The notes: generated by a model from the sequence alone, not told the origin. DNA of 64,000 nucleotides from JAHRAW01 sp965226545 (GCA_965226545.1 OZ245364.1:124001-188000), one strand, 5' to 3'. Positions 17,535 through 27,390 are shown, counted from the first letter of the stretch. Program-made: numbers and translations.

Positions 17535-18980
17535 TTATTGGTTGCGCCCAATGCGCAATATATTTTCAACAAGTCCTTCAATATGTTCGGCGCGGGTTGC
17601 GTGATTCAAAATGCATACGCGCAACACTGGTCGTCCGCCCACTTGCGTTGCGGACATTAAGTAGTCGCCTTCGTGTTCTATTTGATTGCGAATCGTTGTG
17701 TTGATTGCGTCAACTTCGCGGTGCGACAACCCCGCTTGAATAAATCTAAAAGTCACGATGGATAATTGCGGCGCGGTGACGATTTCAAGATTGTCATCCA
17801 AGTTAATAAGTTGCGCGAGATATTCGGCGCATTGTACGTTGTGCAATACGTTACGACCGAGTTTATCCAACCCGTAGTGACGCATGGCAATATAAAAAGG
17901 CAGCGCGCGGAATCTTCGCGAGAGTTCCGGTGTGATGTGATAGAAAATATATTCCTCGGCCGCCGGGTCTTCGCTTGTGTTTAAATAATCGGTTGTTTCA
18001 AAAAACAGTGCGCGCGCGGCGCCGGCATTTTTGTATAAAAGTACGCTTCCATCCAATGATTGAAAAAACCATTTGTGTAAATCCATCGTGACCGAATCGG
18101 CGCGCTCAATTCCAACATAGCGTGACCTTAATGCTTGCGATAAAAGTCCGCCGCCGCCGTAAGCCGCGTCAACATGAAACCAAGTGTTGTGTTTTTCGCA
18201 CAACGTTGCAATTCCATCCAACCGGTCAATCGCGCCGGTGTTTGTCGTTCCCGCACTTGCAACAACGCACACGACATTCGCATGGCGTTCCAGTGCGCGT
18301 TCAAGTTGGTCAAGGCGCATGCGGAATTGTTGGTCTGTTTCAACGGCGATAACGTTGTCATTTCCGATGCCGAGAATTGCGGCGGCGCGAAGAATGGAAA
18401 AGTGCGCCGCTTGCGAACAGATGATGACCGGCGCGGATGGATTGCAAAAAGCATGCAACCCTTTTTGTTTATATTCGGGACCAAATTTATCGCTTAACGC
18501 GCCGGCGATTCCGCCCATATTCGCCAACGAACCGCCGCTCAGTAAAACGCCTTCGGCTGAATCGGGAAACCCCACAAGTTGCTTCATCCAATCAATGACC
18601 GCACGCTCTATTGTCGTTCCGATTGGCGAATGCACATAACCGACCACATTTTCATTAATCGCCGCGGTGATTGCATGCGCCAACGGGTCGGTTGCCAAGC
18701 CGGAAGGTGCAATCCAACCAAAAAATCCCGGATGCGACCGGCGGCGCGGATAACGTTCTATCGCATGCGCGATTTTGTTGATGAGCGCATCAAGCGCCGC
18801 GCCTTCTTTCGGATATTCAAGGTCAAGCATTGCGCTCACCGCGCGCGCATTCGGTGCGCGCGTAATCGGCGATTTTTCCCGCTGACCAACAAATAAATTA
18901 ATCATCGCGTTGGCGTCCAGCGCCATCGGCTTAGATAAATTATCCCGCTCGGCCAAAATTGGTCGTGGTGGTTTACTCAT
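17535..18980 (-). CDS. PLP-dependent group II amino acid decarboxylase
   Basis: 481 residues from the ATG at 18980, which has GGTGA about 8 nt upstream. A GTG at 18989 overlapping the tctA stop (GTGA) is an alternative. It belongs to the aromatic-L-amino-acid / glutamate decarboxylase family, with the fold-type I PLP signature: HVDAAYGGGGLLS and the Schiff-base lysine in SVTMDLHKWFFQSLDGSVLL. GFFGWIAPSG near residue 90 and the glycine-rich GVLLSGGSLANMGG are also family marks. It decarboxylates an amino acid to an amine; which one cannot be read. It is the last gene of a tctC-tctB-tctA-decarboxylase operon, so its substrate may be what the transporter brings in. Confidence 0.85.
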   Translation of the reverse strand: MSKPPRPILAERDNLSKPMALDANAMINLFVGQREKSPITRAPNARAVSAMLDLEYPKEGAALDALINKIAHAIERYPRRRSHPGFFGWIAPSGLATDPLAHAITAAINENVVGYVHSPIGTTIERAVIDWMKQLVGFPDSAEGVLLSGGSLANMGGIAGALSDKFGPEYKQKGLHAFCNPSAPVIICSQAAHFSILRAAAILGIGNDNVIAVETDQQFRMRLDQLERALERHANVVCVVASAGTTNTGAIDRLDGIATLCEKHNTWFHVDAAYGGGGLLSQALRSRYVGIERADSVTMDLHKWFFQSLDGSVLLYKNAGAARALFFETTDYLNTSEDPAAEEYIFYHITPELSRRFRALPFYIAMRHYGLDKLGRNVLHNVQCAEYLAQLINLDDNLEIVTAPQLSIVTFRFIQAGLSHREVDAINTTIRNQIEHEGDYLMSATQVGGRPVLRVCILNHATRAEHIEGLVENILRIGRNQ

Positions 18981-18985
18981 CAACG

Positions 18986-20491
18986 TCACCGTTTAAAAGT
19001 TTGTGGTTTGGTTTTGAGTATAAACCAAATCGCGCTGAACGCAGAAAGCGCAAACAGAATCAACGCAATCGGATAGTCAATAATTTTGGTTACATCGCCG
19101 TTCATCAACGCCAAACTTTGCGACAACGATATTTCAAAACGCTCGCCCAAAAAGAAAGTGATAATGAAAATGACCGTTGAATAGCCAAAACTAATCATTA
19201 AATAACCCAACAATGCAAACACAAACATAACCGCGACGCCAAATAAACCGCCGGTCGCCATGGACACGCCAACGATGCACAGCAACAATGCCGAAGAAAA
19301 AATGACCGACTCCGGCGCCGACACAACTTTAACCCACAAGCGAAGACCCAATTGCCCGACCATCAAATTCATAAAGTTGGCAATGACCATTGCGCCAAAC
19401 AAACCGTAAATCAAACGCCCTTGGTCTTGAAATAAAAGCGGGCCGGGCTGCACGCCATGTATCATCAATGCACTGATAATGAGTGCGGCGCCAACACTGC
19501 CGGGAATGCCGAGTGTTAATAATGGAATCAAGTTCGCGCCAACCACGGCTGAGTTTGCGGATTCGGCGGCGGCAATTCCTTTGAGATTACCTTTGCCAAA
19601 AGAGTCAGGATGATTGGAAGTTGCTTTGGTCATCGCATAGGACATAAATGCCGCGGCGGTGGAACCGATTCCCGGCAACGCGCCGAGGAGTGTGCCAATG
19701 CCGGCGCCGCGTAACAATGTATACCGACAACTCCAATATTCAGCCCATGACACACGCCGGTCATTCGCGTTGCCGGTGTTTTTAATTTCAATTGCGGATT
19801 TCACGGCGCCGCGATTGGTTGACAGTCGTCTTAATATTTCGGAAATCGCGAGCATGCCGATTGCAACCGACGGCAATGGCAATCCGTCATACATCTGAAA
19901 AAAACCAAAGATTAAGCGCGGATTATAATTTTCCGGGTCAGCGCCAATGTTGGCGCAAAATAATCCCAACGCGGCGGCAATGATTCCTTTGACGAGCGAG
20001 TGACCAATCAGTCCGCAGAGTATGGAAAACGTGAATATCATTAAAGCAAACACTTCAACCGGGCCCATTCGCAGCGCGGCGATCGCCAGCGGTGCGGACA
20101 CGGTAATCAAAACGATGTCGCTGAACGTATCGCCGGTGATGGATGAGAACAACGCCATTTTAGTCGCCTTGAGCGGCTTGCCTTGGCGCGCAAGCGGATA
20201 ACCATCCAACGCGGTGGCGGCGGCATCCGGCGTGCCCGGCGTATTGATTAATACCGCCGGCACCGCGCCGCCGACCAAGCCGCCTTTACTCACGCCCATC
20301 AAAAAAGCAATCGCCGGCAAAGTGGGCAATCCAAAGGTAAACGGAATCGCGATTGCCATTGCCATCACCGGACCGATTCCGGGAACGGCGCCGACAAACT
20401 GACCGACCACGACGCCAAACAAAACAAACGCCAGATTCCAAATCGTAAACACATCGCCAAATCCCGCGATTATGGTTGTCCAATCAAGCAT
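18986..20491 (-). CDS. tctA: Tripartite tricarboxylate transporter, large membrane subunit TctA
   Basis: 501 residues, about a dozen membrane helices. It has the TctA repeats: GAVPGIGPVMAMAIAIPFTF near 34-53 with GGAVPAVLINTPGTPDAAAT, and again LGALPGIGSTAAAFMSYAMT with LGIPGSVGAALIISALMIHG. It forms the channel of a proton- or sodium-driven uptake system with TctB and the periplasmic TctC. It follows tctB by 8 nt and touches the decarboxylase gene. TTT substrates range from citrate to aromatic and other organic acids, so the ligand here is open. Confidence 0.95.
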   Translation of the reverse strand: MLDWTTIIAGFGDVFTIWNLAFVLFGVVVGQFVGAVPGIGPVMAMAIAIPFTFGLPTLPAIAFLMGVSKGGLVGGAVPAVLINTPGTPDAAATALDGYPLARQGKPLKATKMALFSSITGDTFSDIVLITVSAPLAIAALRMGPVEVFALMIFTFSILCGLIGHSLVKGIIAAALGLFCANIGADPENYNPRLIFGFFQMYDGLPLPSVAIGMLAISEILRRLSTNRGAVKSAIEIKNTGNANDRRVSWAEYWSCRYTLLRGAGIGTLLGALPGIGSTAAAFMSYAMTKATSNHPDSFGKGNLKGIAAAESANSAVVGANLIPLLTLGIPGSVGAALIISALMIHGVQPGPLLFQDQGRLIYGLFGAMVIANFMNLMVGQLGLRLWVKVVSAPESVIFSSALLLCIVGVSMATGGLFGVAVMFVFALLGYLMISFGYSTVIFIITFFLGERFEISLSQSLALMNGDVTKIIDYPIALILFALSAFSAIWFILKTKPQTFKR

Positions 20492-20499
20492 GATAATTT

Positions 20500-20925
20500 T
20501 TAATGCAATCCGCGTTCAAGTATTACATCCATCAACAACCAGATGACGGTCGGCGTGGCGATGACGCCAACGCACAACCATCGCACGCGCTTTTCGCCGA
20601 TGGTTAGCATCAATGTCAACGCCAATAGTGGGGCGCAGTAAATAAATCCGAATTTGAAAATCCCCCAAAGCCCGCTCACCAAAATGGCGAAATAAATGCC
20701 GGCGCGCAAAAAAGTTTGTGCATCTTGCGTTTGGTGTTGCGTGGGCTTAATGAAAAGAATGCATCCACCGATGCTCATGATGACGGCGACTGCATTGGGA
20801 ATCGCATCCGGTTTGACCCAACTTCCTTCCGATGAATCCACGAATGTTGGGATAACCCAAAAGTAAAGTAACGCGCCAAACAAAACAAAAAACAAACCCG
20901 ATGCGCGGTCGGCATTGATGGACAT
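20500..20925 (-). CDS. tctB: Tripartite tricarboxylate transporter, small membrane subunit TctB
   Basis: 141 residues with four predicted helices: GLFFVLFGALLYFWVIPTF, AVAVIMSIGGCILFI, a third near FLRAGIYFAILVSGLWGIFK, and CVGVIATPTVIWLLM at the end. Length, helix plan and position between tctC and tctA fit TctB, a family with weak sequence conservation. A GC-rich hairpin in the 52-nt gap to tctC may lower its expression relative to the binding protein. Confidence 0.88.
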   Translation of the reverse strand: MSINADRASGLFFVLFGALLYFWVIPTFVDSSEGSWVKPDAIPNAVAVIMSIGGCILFIKPTQHQTQDAQTFLRAGIYFAILVSGLWGIFKFGFIYCAPLLALTLMLTIGEKRVRWLCVGVIATPTVIWLLMDVILERGLH

Positions 20926-20942
20926 GCGACTAACTCATCTCA

Positions 20943-20967
20943 TCCGGCGCGCATTACGCCCGCCGGA
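20943..20967 (-). promoter_or_regulatory. Intercistronic hairpin between tctC and tctB
   Basis: TCCGGCG at 20943-20949 pairs with CGCCGGA at 20961-20967, with an 11-nt loop and no T-run, so it is not a classic terminator. Such hairpins after binding-protein genes often protect the upstream message or attenuate the downstream part. This is inferred from position. The arms resemble the GC-rich elements at 2328-2498. Confidence 0.5.
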
Positions 20968-20977
20968 ATATTGGGCA

Positions 20978-21919
20978 TTAATTGCCAAACAACACTTTGA
21001 CATTCTCTATGCCGTCAACCAACATTTTCTTGGTCTTTTTCGGGCCGAGGTTGAGCACGTCGGTGGAAGCGGCATTGCGCACAACCTTGCGAACTTCATC
21101 CGATGCAATTGCATTGGCAAGCGCATCGGCGAGTGCGTTGCGCGCTTGTGCGCTCGTGCCGGCGGTGGTGGCGAAATAAAAATACGGGTCAAGATAAACA
21201 TCGTAGCCGGACTCACGAACAGTCGGCGTGTTTGGCGAATAAGCGTGGCGCGAATCGTTGGCACTGACGATCATTTTGAAATCACCGGATTTTAAATACT
21301 TAACATGCGTGCCGGCTGAAAATCCTGCCAACACTTGTTTGCCGAGCAACAATTTATGCGTTTCGGCTTCGCCTTTGGTGGTGACGAAACGAAAGTTTGC
21401 GTCGGCTTGTTTATTAATCACGCCCATCAATAACTTTTGCGGCGGCGCATCAAAACCGATTGCCAAACCGTCATTATTTTTGGAATACTCAATCATTTCT
21501 TTCAAGTTATTAAACGGCGCATCAGCGCGCGCCACCAATGCCAGTTGCGCACGGGCGACGGTGCCAAGATAATCAAAACTGTCCAAATCGAATCCCAACT
21601 TGTCACCTCGCTTCACAATATTAATCATCACCGGCATATTCACGCCCATGCCGATAACATTACCAGTCGGCGCACTTTTGGCAATGCCGGTAAACATTGC
21701 CACGCCACCGCCGCCGGTTTTATTTTCGGCGACGATATTCCAACCGGTTTGCGCTTTCATCACTTTGGCAATGATTCGCCCCATGGTGTCGGTGGAACCG
21801 CCGGCGGCAAATCCAATTTGCAGATGCAGAGTACCCGAAGGTTTCCAATCCGCCGCATGAATGGTGCCGACCGCAAACATCAACAATCCGGCAATCATAA
21901 TTTTCTTATAAATGCGCAT
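20978..21919 (-). CDS. tctC: Tripartite tricarboxylate transporter, periplasmic binding protein TctC
   Basis: 313 residues. Signal peptide MRIYKKIMIAGLLMFAVGTI cleaved near IHA/AD. The mature protein has the Bug/TctC pattern: LQIGFAAGGSTDTMGRIIAK near 32-51, NKTGGGGVAMFTGIAKSAPT, the FDYLGTVARAQLALVARADA strand and a VRESGYDVYLDPYFYFATTA segment near the end. The loop words around GFAAGGSTD usually contact a carboxylate of the ligand. First gene of the operon, preceded by a TATAAT box. Captures the substrate in the periplasm and delivers it to TctAB. Confidence 0.92.
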   Translation of the reverse strand: MRIYKKIMIAGLLMFAVGTIHAADWKPSGTLHLQIGFAAGGSTDTMGRIIAKVMKAQTGWNIVAENKTGGGGVAMFTGIAKSAPTGNVIGMGVNMPVMINIVKRGDKLGFDLDSFDYLGTVARAQLALVARADAPFNNLKEMIEYSKNNDGLAIGFDAPPQKLLMGVINKQADANFRFVTTKGEAETHKLLLGKQVLAGFSAGTHVKYLKSGDFKMIVSANDSRHAYSPNTPTVRESGYDVYLDPYFYFATTAGTSAQARNALADALANAIASDEVRKVVRNAASTDVLNLGPKKTKKMLVDGIENVKVLFGN

Positions 21920-21957
21920 AATGTAAACCTCACTTGGTGGCCGCTAAAAGGACGCCC

Positions 21958-21963
21958 ATTATA
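21958..21963 (-). promoter_or_regulatory. Probable -10 box of the tct operon
   Basis: A perfect TATAAT on the minus strand, 39 bases before the tctC ATG. No good -35 box lies 16-18 nt upstream (GATTAG at best), so an activator may be needed. Confidence 0.45.
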
Positions 21964-22162
21964 CTTAAATTCGCCCCGCTCTAATCCACCAAGTCGCGCG
22001 AGTCGGCAGCGAGATGCTGATGCCATTTCAGCGCGCGTATGTCAATGGATTGCGGTAATTCGTGTAAACACCGTCGTAACCGGCTTTGATGCGGGTTACA
22101 TCGGCAACTTGCTCGAGTGACGCTAATCACCGCACAAACCTCGTTAGCCAAAGGCATTAACG

Positions 22163-25015
22163 CTAACCGCGCCCCCGAAGTTTCCCCAACCGCCCCGTCA
22201 ACTTGTCGCACCTATCTTGCAATTCCGCGACCCGCGCACGCTCCTTGGCAACCACCTCCGCCGGCGCTTTTTGGATGAAATTCGCATTTGCCAGTTTGGA
22301 TTGACTGCGCGATAAAGCGGCTTCGGCGGCGTTGAGTTCGTTTTGCAGGCGCGCGATTTGTTCGGTTGAATCGGTCGCCGCATCGCTCAAGATGATTTGC
22401 ACATCGCCGACCACGGCCACCGCATCGTCGGCGGATGCGCCCGCATTGCGCCATCGAATTGGTTCGGTTTTGGCGAGGGTTTCGATGCAGGTGCAACTTT
22501 CCGCCGACAATTTTTTTGTCGACGCCAACTGCACCGCAACCCGTTTGCCCGGGGCGATGTTGTGTTCGCTGCGCAGTTGACGGATGGCGAGAGTGATGTC
22601 CATCACCTCGCGCATTTGTTGTTCAGCGTTTGCGTCGATGAATTTTTTCTCCGATTGCGGATAGGGTTGTTTCATTATCGTCGCACCGCTTTTGTCGGCA
22701 AGCGGTGCAATCGATTGCCAAATCTCTTCGCTGATGAACGGCATAATCGGATGCACCAACCGCAACATCGATTCCAATCCATACACCAACACCCCGCGCA
22801 CCGCGCGTTGGCGCGCCGGGTCGGCATTGGCATCGTTAAGTGTCGGCTTTGCCAACTCGACATACCAATCGCAATATTGATTCCAAATTAATTCGTAAAT
22901 CGCCTGCGCCGCCAAATCGAAGCGATAGGATTGTATCGCCCGATGCACCGCATCGATGGTGCGATGTAATGTCGATATCATCCAACGTTCCGCCAACGCC
23001 GGCATTGCCTTGCTGTTTGCGGTTGAGCCGCATTCGCGTTCTTGGCAATGCATTAATACAAACCGCGCTGCGTTCCAGATTTTGTTGCAGAAGTTTCGAT
23101 AGCCGCCGGTGCGTCCGAGGTCGAAGTTAATGTCGCGTCCGGTCGATGCAAGTGCGGCGAAGGTGAATCGCAATGCATCGGCGCCGAATGCATCGATGCC
23201 TTGCGGGAAATCGGCGCGGGTTTGTTTTTCGATTTGCGCGGCATCTTGCGGACGCATTAAGCCGGCGGTGCGTTTTGTAACCAACGACTCTAAGTCGATG
23301 CCGTCGATTAAATCAATCGGGTCGAGCACATTGCCTTTGGATTTCGACATCTTGTTGCCGTGTGCATCGCGCACCAAGCCGTGGATGTATACCTGATGAA
23401 ACGGAATGTCGCCGGCGAATTTTTCGCCCATCATAATCATCCGCGCCACCCAAAAAAAGATGATGTCGAAACCGGTCACCAACACACTGGTCGGATAAAA
23501 TGTTTTTAACCGCGCGGTTTGGTCCGGCCAACCGAGCGTCGAGAACGGCCACAACGCCGAACTAAACCATGTATCGAGTACATCTTCATCGCGACGCAAC
23601 GGCACGCTAGCGGCGAGTTTGTATTTTTTGCGCACCGCCGATTCATCGCGCGCGACATACACATTGCCGTCGTCGTCATACCACGCCGGGATTCGATGCC
23701 CCCACCAAATCTGCCGCGAGATGCACCAATCTTGAATGTTATCCAGCCATTGATAATAGGTCTTCGCCCAGTTCGACGGCACAAATTGCACGCGCCCGCT
23801 TTTGACCGCCGCAATCGCCGGGTCAGTGATTTGCGCCTTGCCGCCGGGCCGACCGTCGGCGGTGCGCGCGCGGGTTAAATCGACATACCATTGATTGGTC
23901 AACATCGGCTCGACCACCGCACCGCTTCTATCGCAACGCGGCAGTTTATAACTGTGTTTTTCCTCGCGCACCAAAAATTGTTGCGCGCGCAAATCTTCGG
24001 CGATAACGCGGCGCGCATCGTAGCGATCCATGCCGCGATATTTTTTCGGCGCGTTGTCGTTCATCTTCGCATCCGGTGTGAGCAATTTGATGATGGGAAT
24101 GTTTTTATCCGGATGCCGCATATACACTTCATAATCATTGAAGTCGTGCGCCGCGGTGATTTTGACGCAACCGGTGCCGAAATCGGCGCGCACATATTCA
24201 TCGGTGATGACCTCAATCGCACGCGGCGGGTCAGTAAGCGGCACCCAAACGCGCCGCCCAACCAACGGACGATGGCGTTCATCATCCGGGTGCACGGCGA
24301 TGGCGCCGTCGACCAAAATCGTCTCCGGTCGAGTCGTGCCGATTACGACGCCGTCGTTGTCACTGTTACTGTCACCGTCGCCATCGACAAACGGATAACG
24401 CACGTAATACATCACCCCAGTGGCTTCTTCGTTCACCACTTCCAAATCGGACACGGCGGTCAACAACACCGGATCCCAATTAACCAATCGCTTGCCGCGA
24501 TAAATGATTCCTTCGTCATAGAGTTGCACAAACACTTCGAGCACCGCTTCGCTCAAACCTTCGTCCATCGTAAAACGTTCATGCCGCCAATCGGGCGAGG
24601 CGCCGAGTCGGCGCAGTTGGCGCGAAATGTTGCCGCCGGATTCGGCTTTCCATTGCCAGATGCGTTCGATGAATTTTTCGCGCCCAAATTCTTCGCGCGT
24701 TTTGCCCATCGCGCCAACCGCGCGCTCGACCACCATCTGCGTGGCGATGCCGGCGTGGTCGGTGCCCGGCTGCCATAAAGTGTTGCGCCCGCACATTCGA
24801 TGATAGCGAATCAACGCGTCCATAATTAAATCCTGAAACGCATGCCCCATGTGCAAATTGCCGGTGACATTCGGCGGCGGAATCATGATGCAATACGGCT
24901 CGGCGTCGGGTGCATCCGGCGCAAAACATTTTTGCTTTTCCCAAAATTGATACCACTTGGTTTCGAGTTGTTGCGGGTCGTAAGTTTTATCCAGCGTCAT
25001 TTTGTTCACTTTCAT
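22163..25015 (-). CDS. valS: Valyl-tRNA synthetase
   Basis: 950 residues. Class I synthetase: PPPNVTGNLHMGHAFQ near 47-62 (HIGH motif) and GNKMSKSKGN (KMSKS). Threonine editing in CP1 (GTTRPETILVDGAIAVHP) and an intact C-terminal coiled coil (IARLQNELNAAEAALSRSQS and AELQDRCDKLTGRLGKLRG). An Asp/Ser/Asn-rich stretch, DGDGDSNSDNDG, is inserted in CP1 just before GVVIGTTRPE. It is coded by repeated CACTGTTACTGTCAC-type words around 24349-24385. Starts at 25015 (MKVNK) or 25000 (MTLDK). Downstream of pepA and holC as in enterobacteria, with a repeat-filled gap between holC and valS. Confidence 0.97.
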   Translation of the reverse strand: MKVNKMTLDKTYDPQQLETKWYQFWEKQKCFAPDAPDAEPYCIMIPPPNVTGNLHMGHAFQDLIMDALIRYHRMCGRNTLWQPGTDHAGIATQMVVERAVGAMGKTREEFGREKFIERIWQWKAESGGNISRQLRRLGASPDWRHERFTMDEGLSEAVLEVFVQLYDEGIIYRGKRLVNWDPVLLTAVSDLEVVNEEATGVMYYVRYPFVDGDGDSNSDNDGVVIGTTRPETILVDGAIAVHPDDERHRPLVGRRVWVPLTDPPRAIEVITDEYVRADFGTGCVKITAAHDFNDYEVYMRHPDKNIPIIKLLTPDAKMNDNAPKKYRGMDRYDARRVIAEDLRAQQFLVREEKHSYKLPRCDRSGAVVEPMLTNQWYVDLTRARTADGRPGGKAQITDPAIAAVKSGRVQFVPSNWAKTYYQWLDNIQDWCISRQIWWGHRIPAWYDDDGNVYVARDESAVRKKYKLAASVPLRRDEDVLDTWFSSALWPFSTLGWPDQTARLKTFYPTSVLVTGFDIIFFWVARMIMMGEKFAGDIPFHQVYIHGLVRDAHGNKMSKSKGNVLDPIDLIDGIDLESLVTKRTAGLMRPQDAAQIEKQTRADFPQGIDAFGADALRFTFAALASTGRDINFDLGRTGGYRNFCNKIWNAARFVLMHCQERECGSTANSKAMPALAERWMISTLHRTIDAVHRAIQSYRFDLAAQAIYELIWNQYCDWYVELAKPTLNDANADPARQRAVRGVLVYGLESMLRLVHPIMPFISEEIWQSIAPLADKSGATIMKQPYPQSEKKFIDANAEQQMREVMDITLAIRQLRSEHNIAPGKRVAVQLASTKKLSAESCTCIETLAKTEPIRWRNAGASADDAVAVVGDVQIILSDAATDSTEQIARLQNELNAAEAALSRSQSKLANANFIQKAPAEVVAKERARVAELQDRCDKLTGRLGKLRGRG

Positions 25016-25124
25016 TGCGGTTGATTGTCTTGCGTTCGATTGTAATGTGGTCGATTGTAGTGCGGTTGTAGTTTGGTTTGATTGCGGCGTCGGTTAAGTT
25101 TATTTGGCGTGAAGTTTACTTGTT

Positions 25125-25174
25125 GCGACTTGGTGCGACTTGGTGCAACTTGGTGCGGCTTGACGCGACTTAAC
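25125..25174. repeat. 10-bp tandem repeat between holC and valS
   Basis: Five units of TGCGACTTGG-type sequence (with variants TGCAAC, TGCGGC, CGCGAC) run from 25125 to 25174, ending at TTAAC. They fill about a third of the holC-valS gap and are not coding in a known frame. Confidence 0.75.
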
Positions 25175-25177
25175 TTC

Positions 25178-25642
25178 TTAACGCGCACCGCGCTTTTCGT
25201 CAATCGGCAGATGCTTTGGCGTAATGCCGCGCGCGACATATTCGCGATAGCGCGCGCGCCCGGCGGTGCGTTCGGCATCGCTGTTGCCGACCAACTCGGC
25301 GATGCGCGCAAACTGTTCACAGTTGTCCGGCAGTTCACTGCGCAACGACACCAACAAATTGCAATTGTCCGGACCATCCAACGCGCCGATTTGCACCGGA
25401 TACCGCACCGCATCATGCGCCTCGCCGCGATACAACGCATGCGGCACAAAACTGCTTTGCGAAAAAGTCCATAAAGTTTTATCCAACGCCTCGGCGCGCG
25501 CGATGTCGTCGGTTTGCACATAAATTTTATAGCCGGCGACAAATGCGCGATTGACCAATCGACAGGCATAACGTTCCTTGTCGGGCTGGGCTCCGAAGTT
25601 AAGCACATAAAAATCGACTTGATGGTTTGTTGATTTGGTCAT
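25178..25642 (-). CDS. holC: DNA polymerase III chi subunit
   Basis: 154 residues from the ATG at 25642; the frame opens earlier but the chi fold starts at MTKSTNHQVDFYVLNF. Other family words are ACRLVNRAFVAGYKIYVQTD, LDKTLWTFSQSSFVPHALY and a late 'NCNLLVSLRSELPDNCEQFA RIAELV'. Chi links the clamp loader (through psi) to single-stranded DNA-binding protein. Its place between pepA and valS is the standard gammaproteobacterial order. Confidence 0.9.
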   Translation of the reverse strand: MTKSTNHQVDFYVLNFGAQPDKERYACRLVNRAFVAGYKIYVQTDDIARAEALDKTLWTFSQSSFVPHALYRGEAHDAVRYPVQIGALDGPDNCNLLVSLRSELPDNCEQFARIAELVGNSDAERTAGRARYREYVARGITPKHLPIDEKRGAR

Positions 25643-25738
25643 TTTTAATTTGCTCGATGCGGGAACGAGCGTTGCGCACAAAAAGTTAACTGTGTCGACA
25701 AACTGATTCGCTTTTGATTCGCGGACAAGGTAACTTTG

Positions 25739-27268
25739 TCATTTGCGCCCGAGTAAAAACTCGACCAACAACGGCACCGGTCGACCGCTTGCGCCTTTAT
25801 TTGCGCCGCTGTGCCATGCCGTGCCGGCGACATCGAGATGCGCCCAATCGAATTTTTGCTTTCTGGTGAAATGATGCAAAAAACACGCGGCGGTTACGGC
25901 GCCGGCGTAACGTCCGCCGATGTTGGCGAGGTCGGCAAAATTGCTTTTGAGTTGTTTGGCGTATTCATCCCACAACGGCAATCGCCACGCGCGGTCGCCG
26001 CTCGATGTGCCGGCGCACAACAATGCATCGGCAAGCGATTCGCTGTCGGTAAACAACCCGCTGGCCGGCGCACCCAACGCCACCGCGCACGCGCCGGTCA
26101 AGGTGGCGATGTCAATCACAACGCTCGGTTTGTAACGTTCGGCGTAGGTCAACGCATCGCATAAAATCAATCGTCCTTCAGCGTCGGTGTTTAAGATTTC
26201 GATGGTCGTGCCGTTCATCGCGGTGACGATGTCGCCGGGTTTGTTGGCTGCGCCGTCGGGAAGATTTTCGCTGCTCGGCACGATGCCGACGAGGTTAATT
26301 TTTAATTTCAACTCGACCGCCGCCTGCATCGCGCCAAACACGCTTGCGCCGCCGCACATGTCGAATTTCATTTCGTCCATCGCCGCCGACGGTTTGATGG
26401 AGATGCCGCCGGCGTCAAAGGTCAGCCCCTTGCCGACCAACACCACCGGCGCAGCGCCGCGCGCACCGCCTTTATACTGCATGATGATGAGTTTGGCCGG
26501 CTCGCGGCTGCCGCGCGACACCGACAACAACGAACCCATCTTGAGTTTTTTCATTGCGGATTCATCCAAAATCTTAACCGCGATGCCGAGTCGTTTTGCC
26601 ATGCGCCGCGCTTCGGCGGCGAGATAAGTCGGTGTGCAAATATTGCCCGGCAGGTTTGCATAATCGCGCGCCAAATTAACGCCGCGCGCAATCGCTTCGC
26701 CTTGTTGGATGCCTTTTGCCACTTGCGCGCGTTGTGCCGACGCGCACGGCAGAATAATTTTTTGGAGTTTGCGTTTGGGTTTTTTGTCGCTTTTGGTTTT
26801 GTCGTATTGATACAACGCATCGCCAATCGCCTCGACCACATTGCGCGCGCGTCGCGCCAAATCGGCGCGGTCGTTTTTGTCGCCGGCGCTTTTTTCGCCG
26901 CGTGTGTTGGAATGGTATTCGGCTTCATGCAAACAAACATGCGCGCTGCGCACCGCGCGTTTATCCAACAGCCGCATCGCCGCCGCCGTCGCCGTGCGCG
27001 CCGCGATTGCGTTGAATTTGTTTTTTGCGCCCAGCCCAACCAGCAACACGCGCTCGGCTTTGACGCCTTTCGGCGCGTGGATTAAATGCACATCGCCCAA
27101 TGCGCCATCGAAATCGCCGCGCTTGAACAGGTCGCGAATAAAACCGTCGCGGTCAAGGCGCGCGCCGCTCGGGGTTAACCCGGCGGCGGTTTTGGAGTTA
27201 AACGCGCCAACCACCGCGCATTCGCTCGGCGTGTTTTTAATGTCGGCAACGTCAGCCGCAAATTTCAT
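25739..27268 (-). CDS. pepA: Leucyl aminopeptidase (M17, PepA)
   Basis: 509 residues. Hexameric dizinc (or Mn) cytoplasmic peptidase that removes N-terminal Leu and other residues; in E. coli it also binds DNA in Xer recombination. The catalytic domain carries VLVGKGLTFDAGGISIKPSA (metal and catalytic Lys/Asp), the signature NTDAEGRLILCDAL and GGASVFGAMQAA. N-terminal domain is about 180 residues with a Lys-rich stretch (KTKSDKKPKRKLQK) before the catalytic part. Divergent from the ABM/lptFG genes. Confidence 0.96.
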   Translation of the reverse strand: MKFAADVADIKNTPSECAVVGAFNSKTAAGLTPSGARLDRDGFIRDLFKRGDFDGALGDVHLIHAPKGVKAERVLLVGLGAKNKFNAIAARTATAAAMRLLDKRAVRSAHVCLHEAEYHSNTRGEKSAGDKNDRADLARRARNVVEAIGDALYQYDKTKSDKKPKRKLQKIILPCASAQRAQVAKGIQQGEAIARGVNLARDYANLPGNICTPTYLAAEARRMAKRLGIAVKILDESAMKKLKMGSLLSVSRGSREPAKLIIMQYKGGARGAAPVVLVGKGLTFDAGGISIKPSAAMDEMKFDMCGGASVFGAMQAAVELKLKINLVGIVPSSENLPDGAANKPGDIVTAMNGTTIEILNTDAEGRLILCDALTYAERYKPSVVIDIATLTGACAVALGAPASGLFTDSESLADALLCAGTSSGDRAWRLPLWDEYAKQLKSNFADLANIGGRYAGAVTAACFLHHFTRKQKFDWAHLDVAGTAWHSGANKGASGRPVPLLVEFLLGRK

Positions 27269-27390
27269 GGGGTGCTCGCTTGGATGGTGCTGTCATGATG
27301 ATGTTGTCATACTGTTCGGCGCATTGTATATTAATTGCGGCGAAGACGAAGACATTAAACTTAACCCCGAATTGATGAACCGAGGACAAA

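Noticed and set aside
23891..24778. 295-codon plus-strand frame
   Set aside because: Opposite valS; histidine- and phenylalanine-rich shadow composition.
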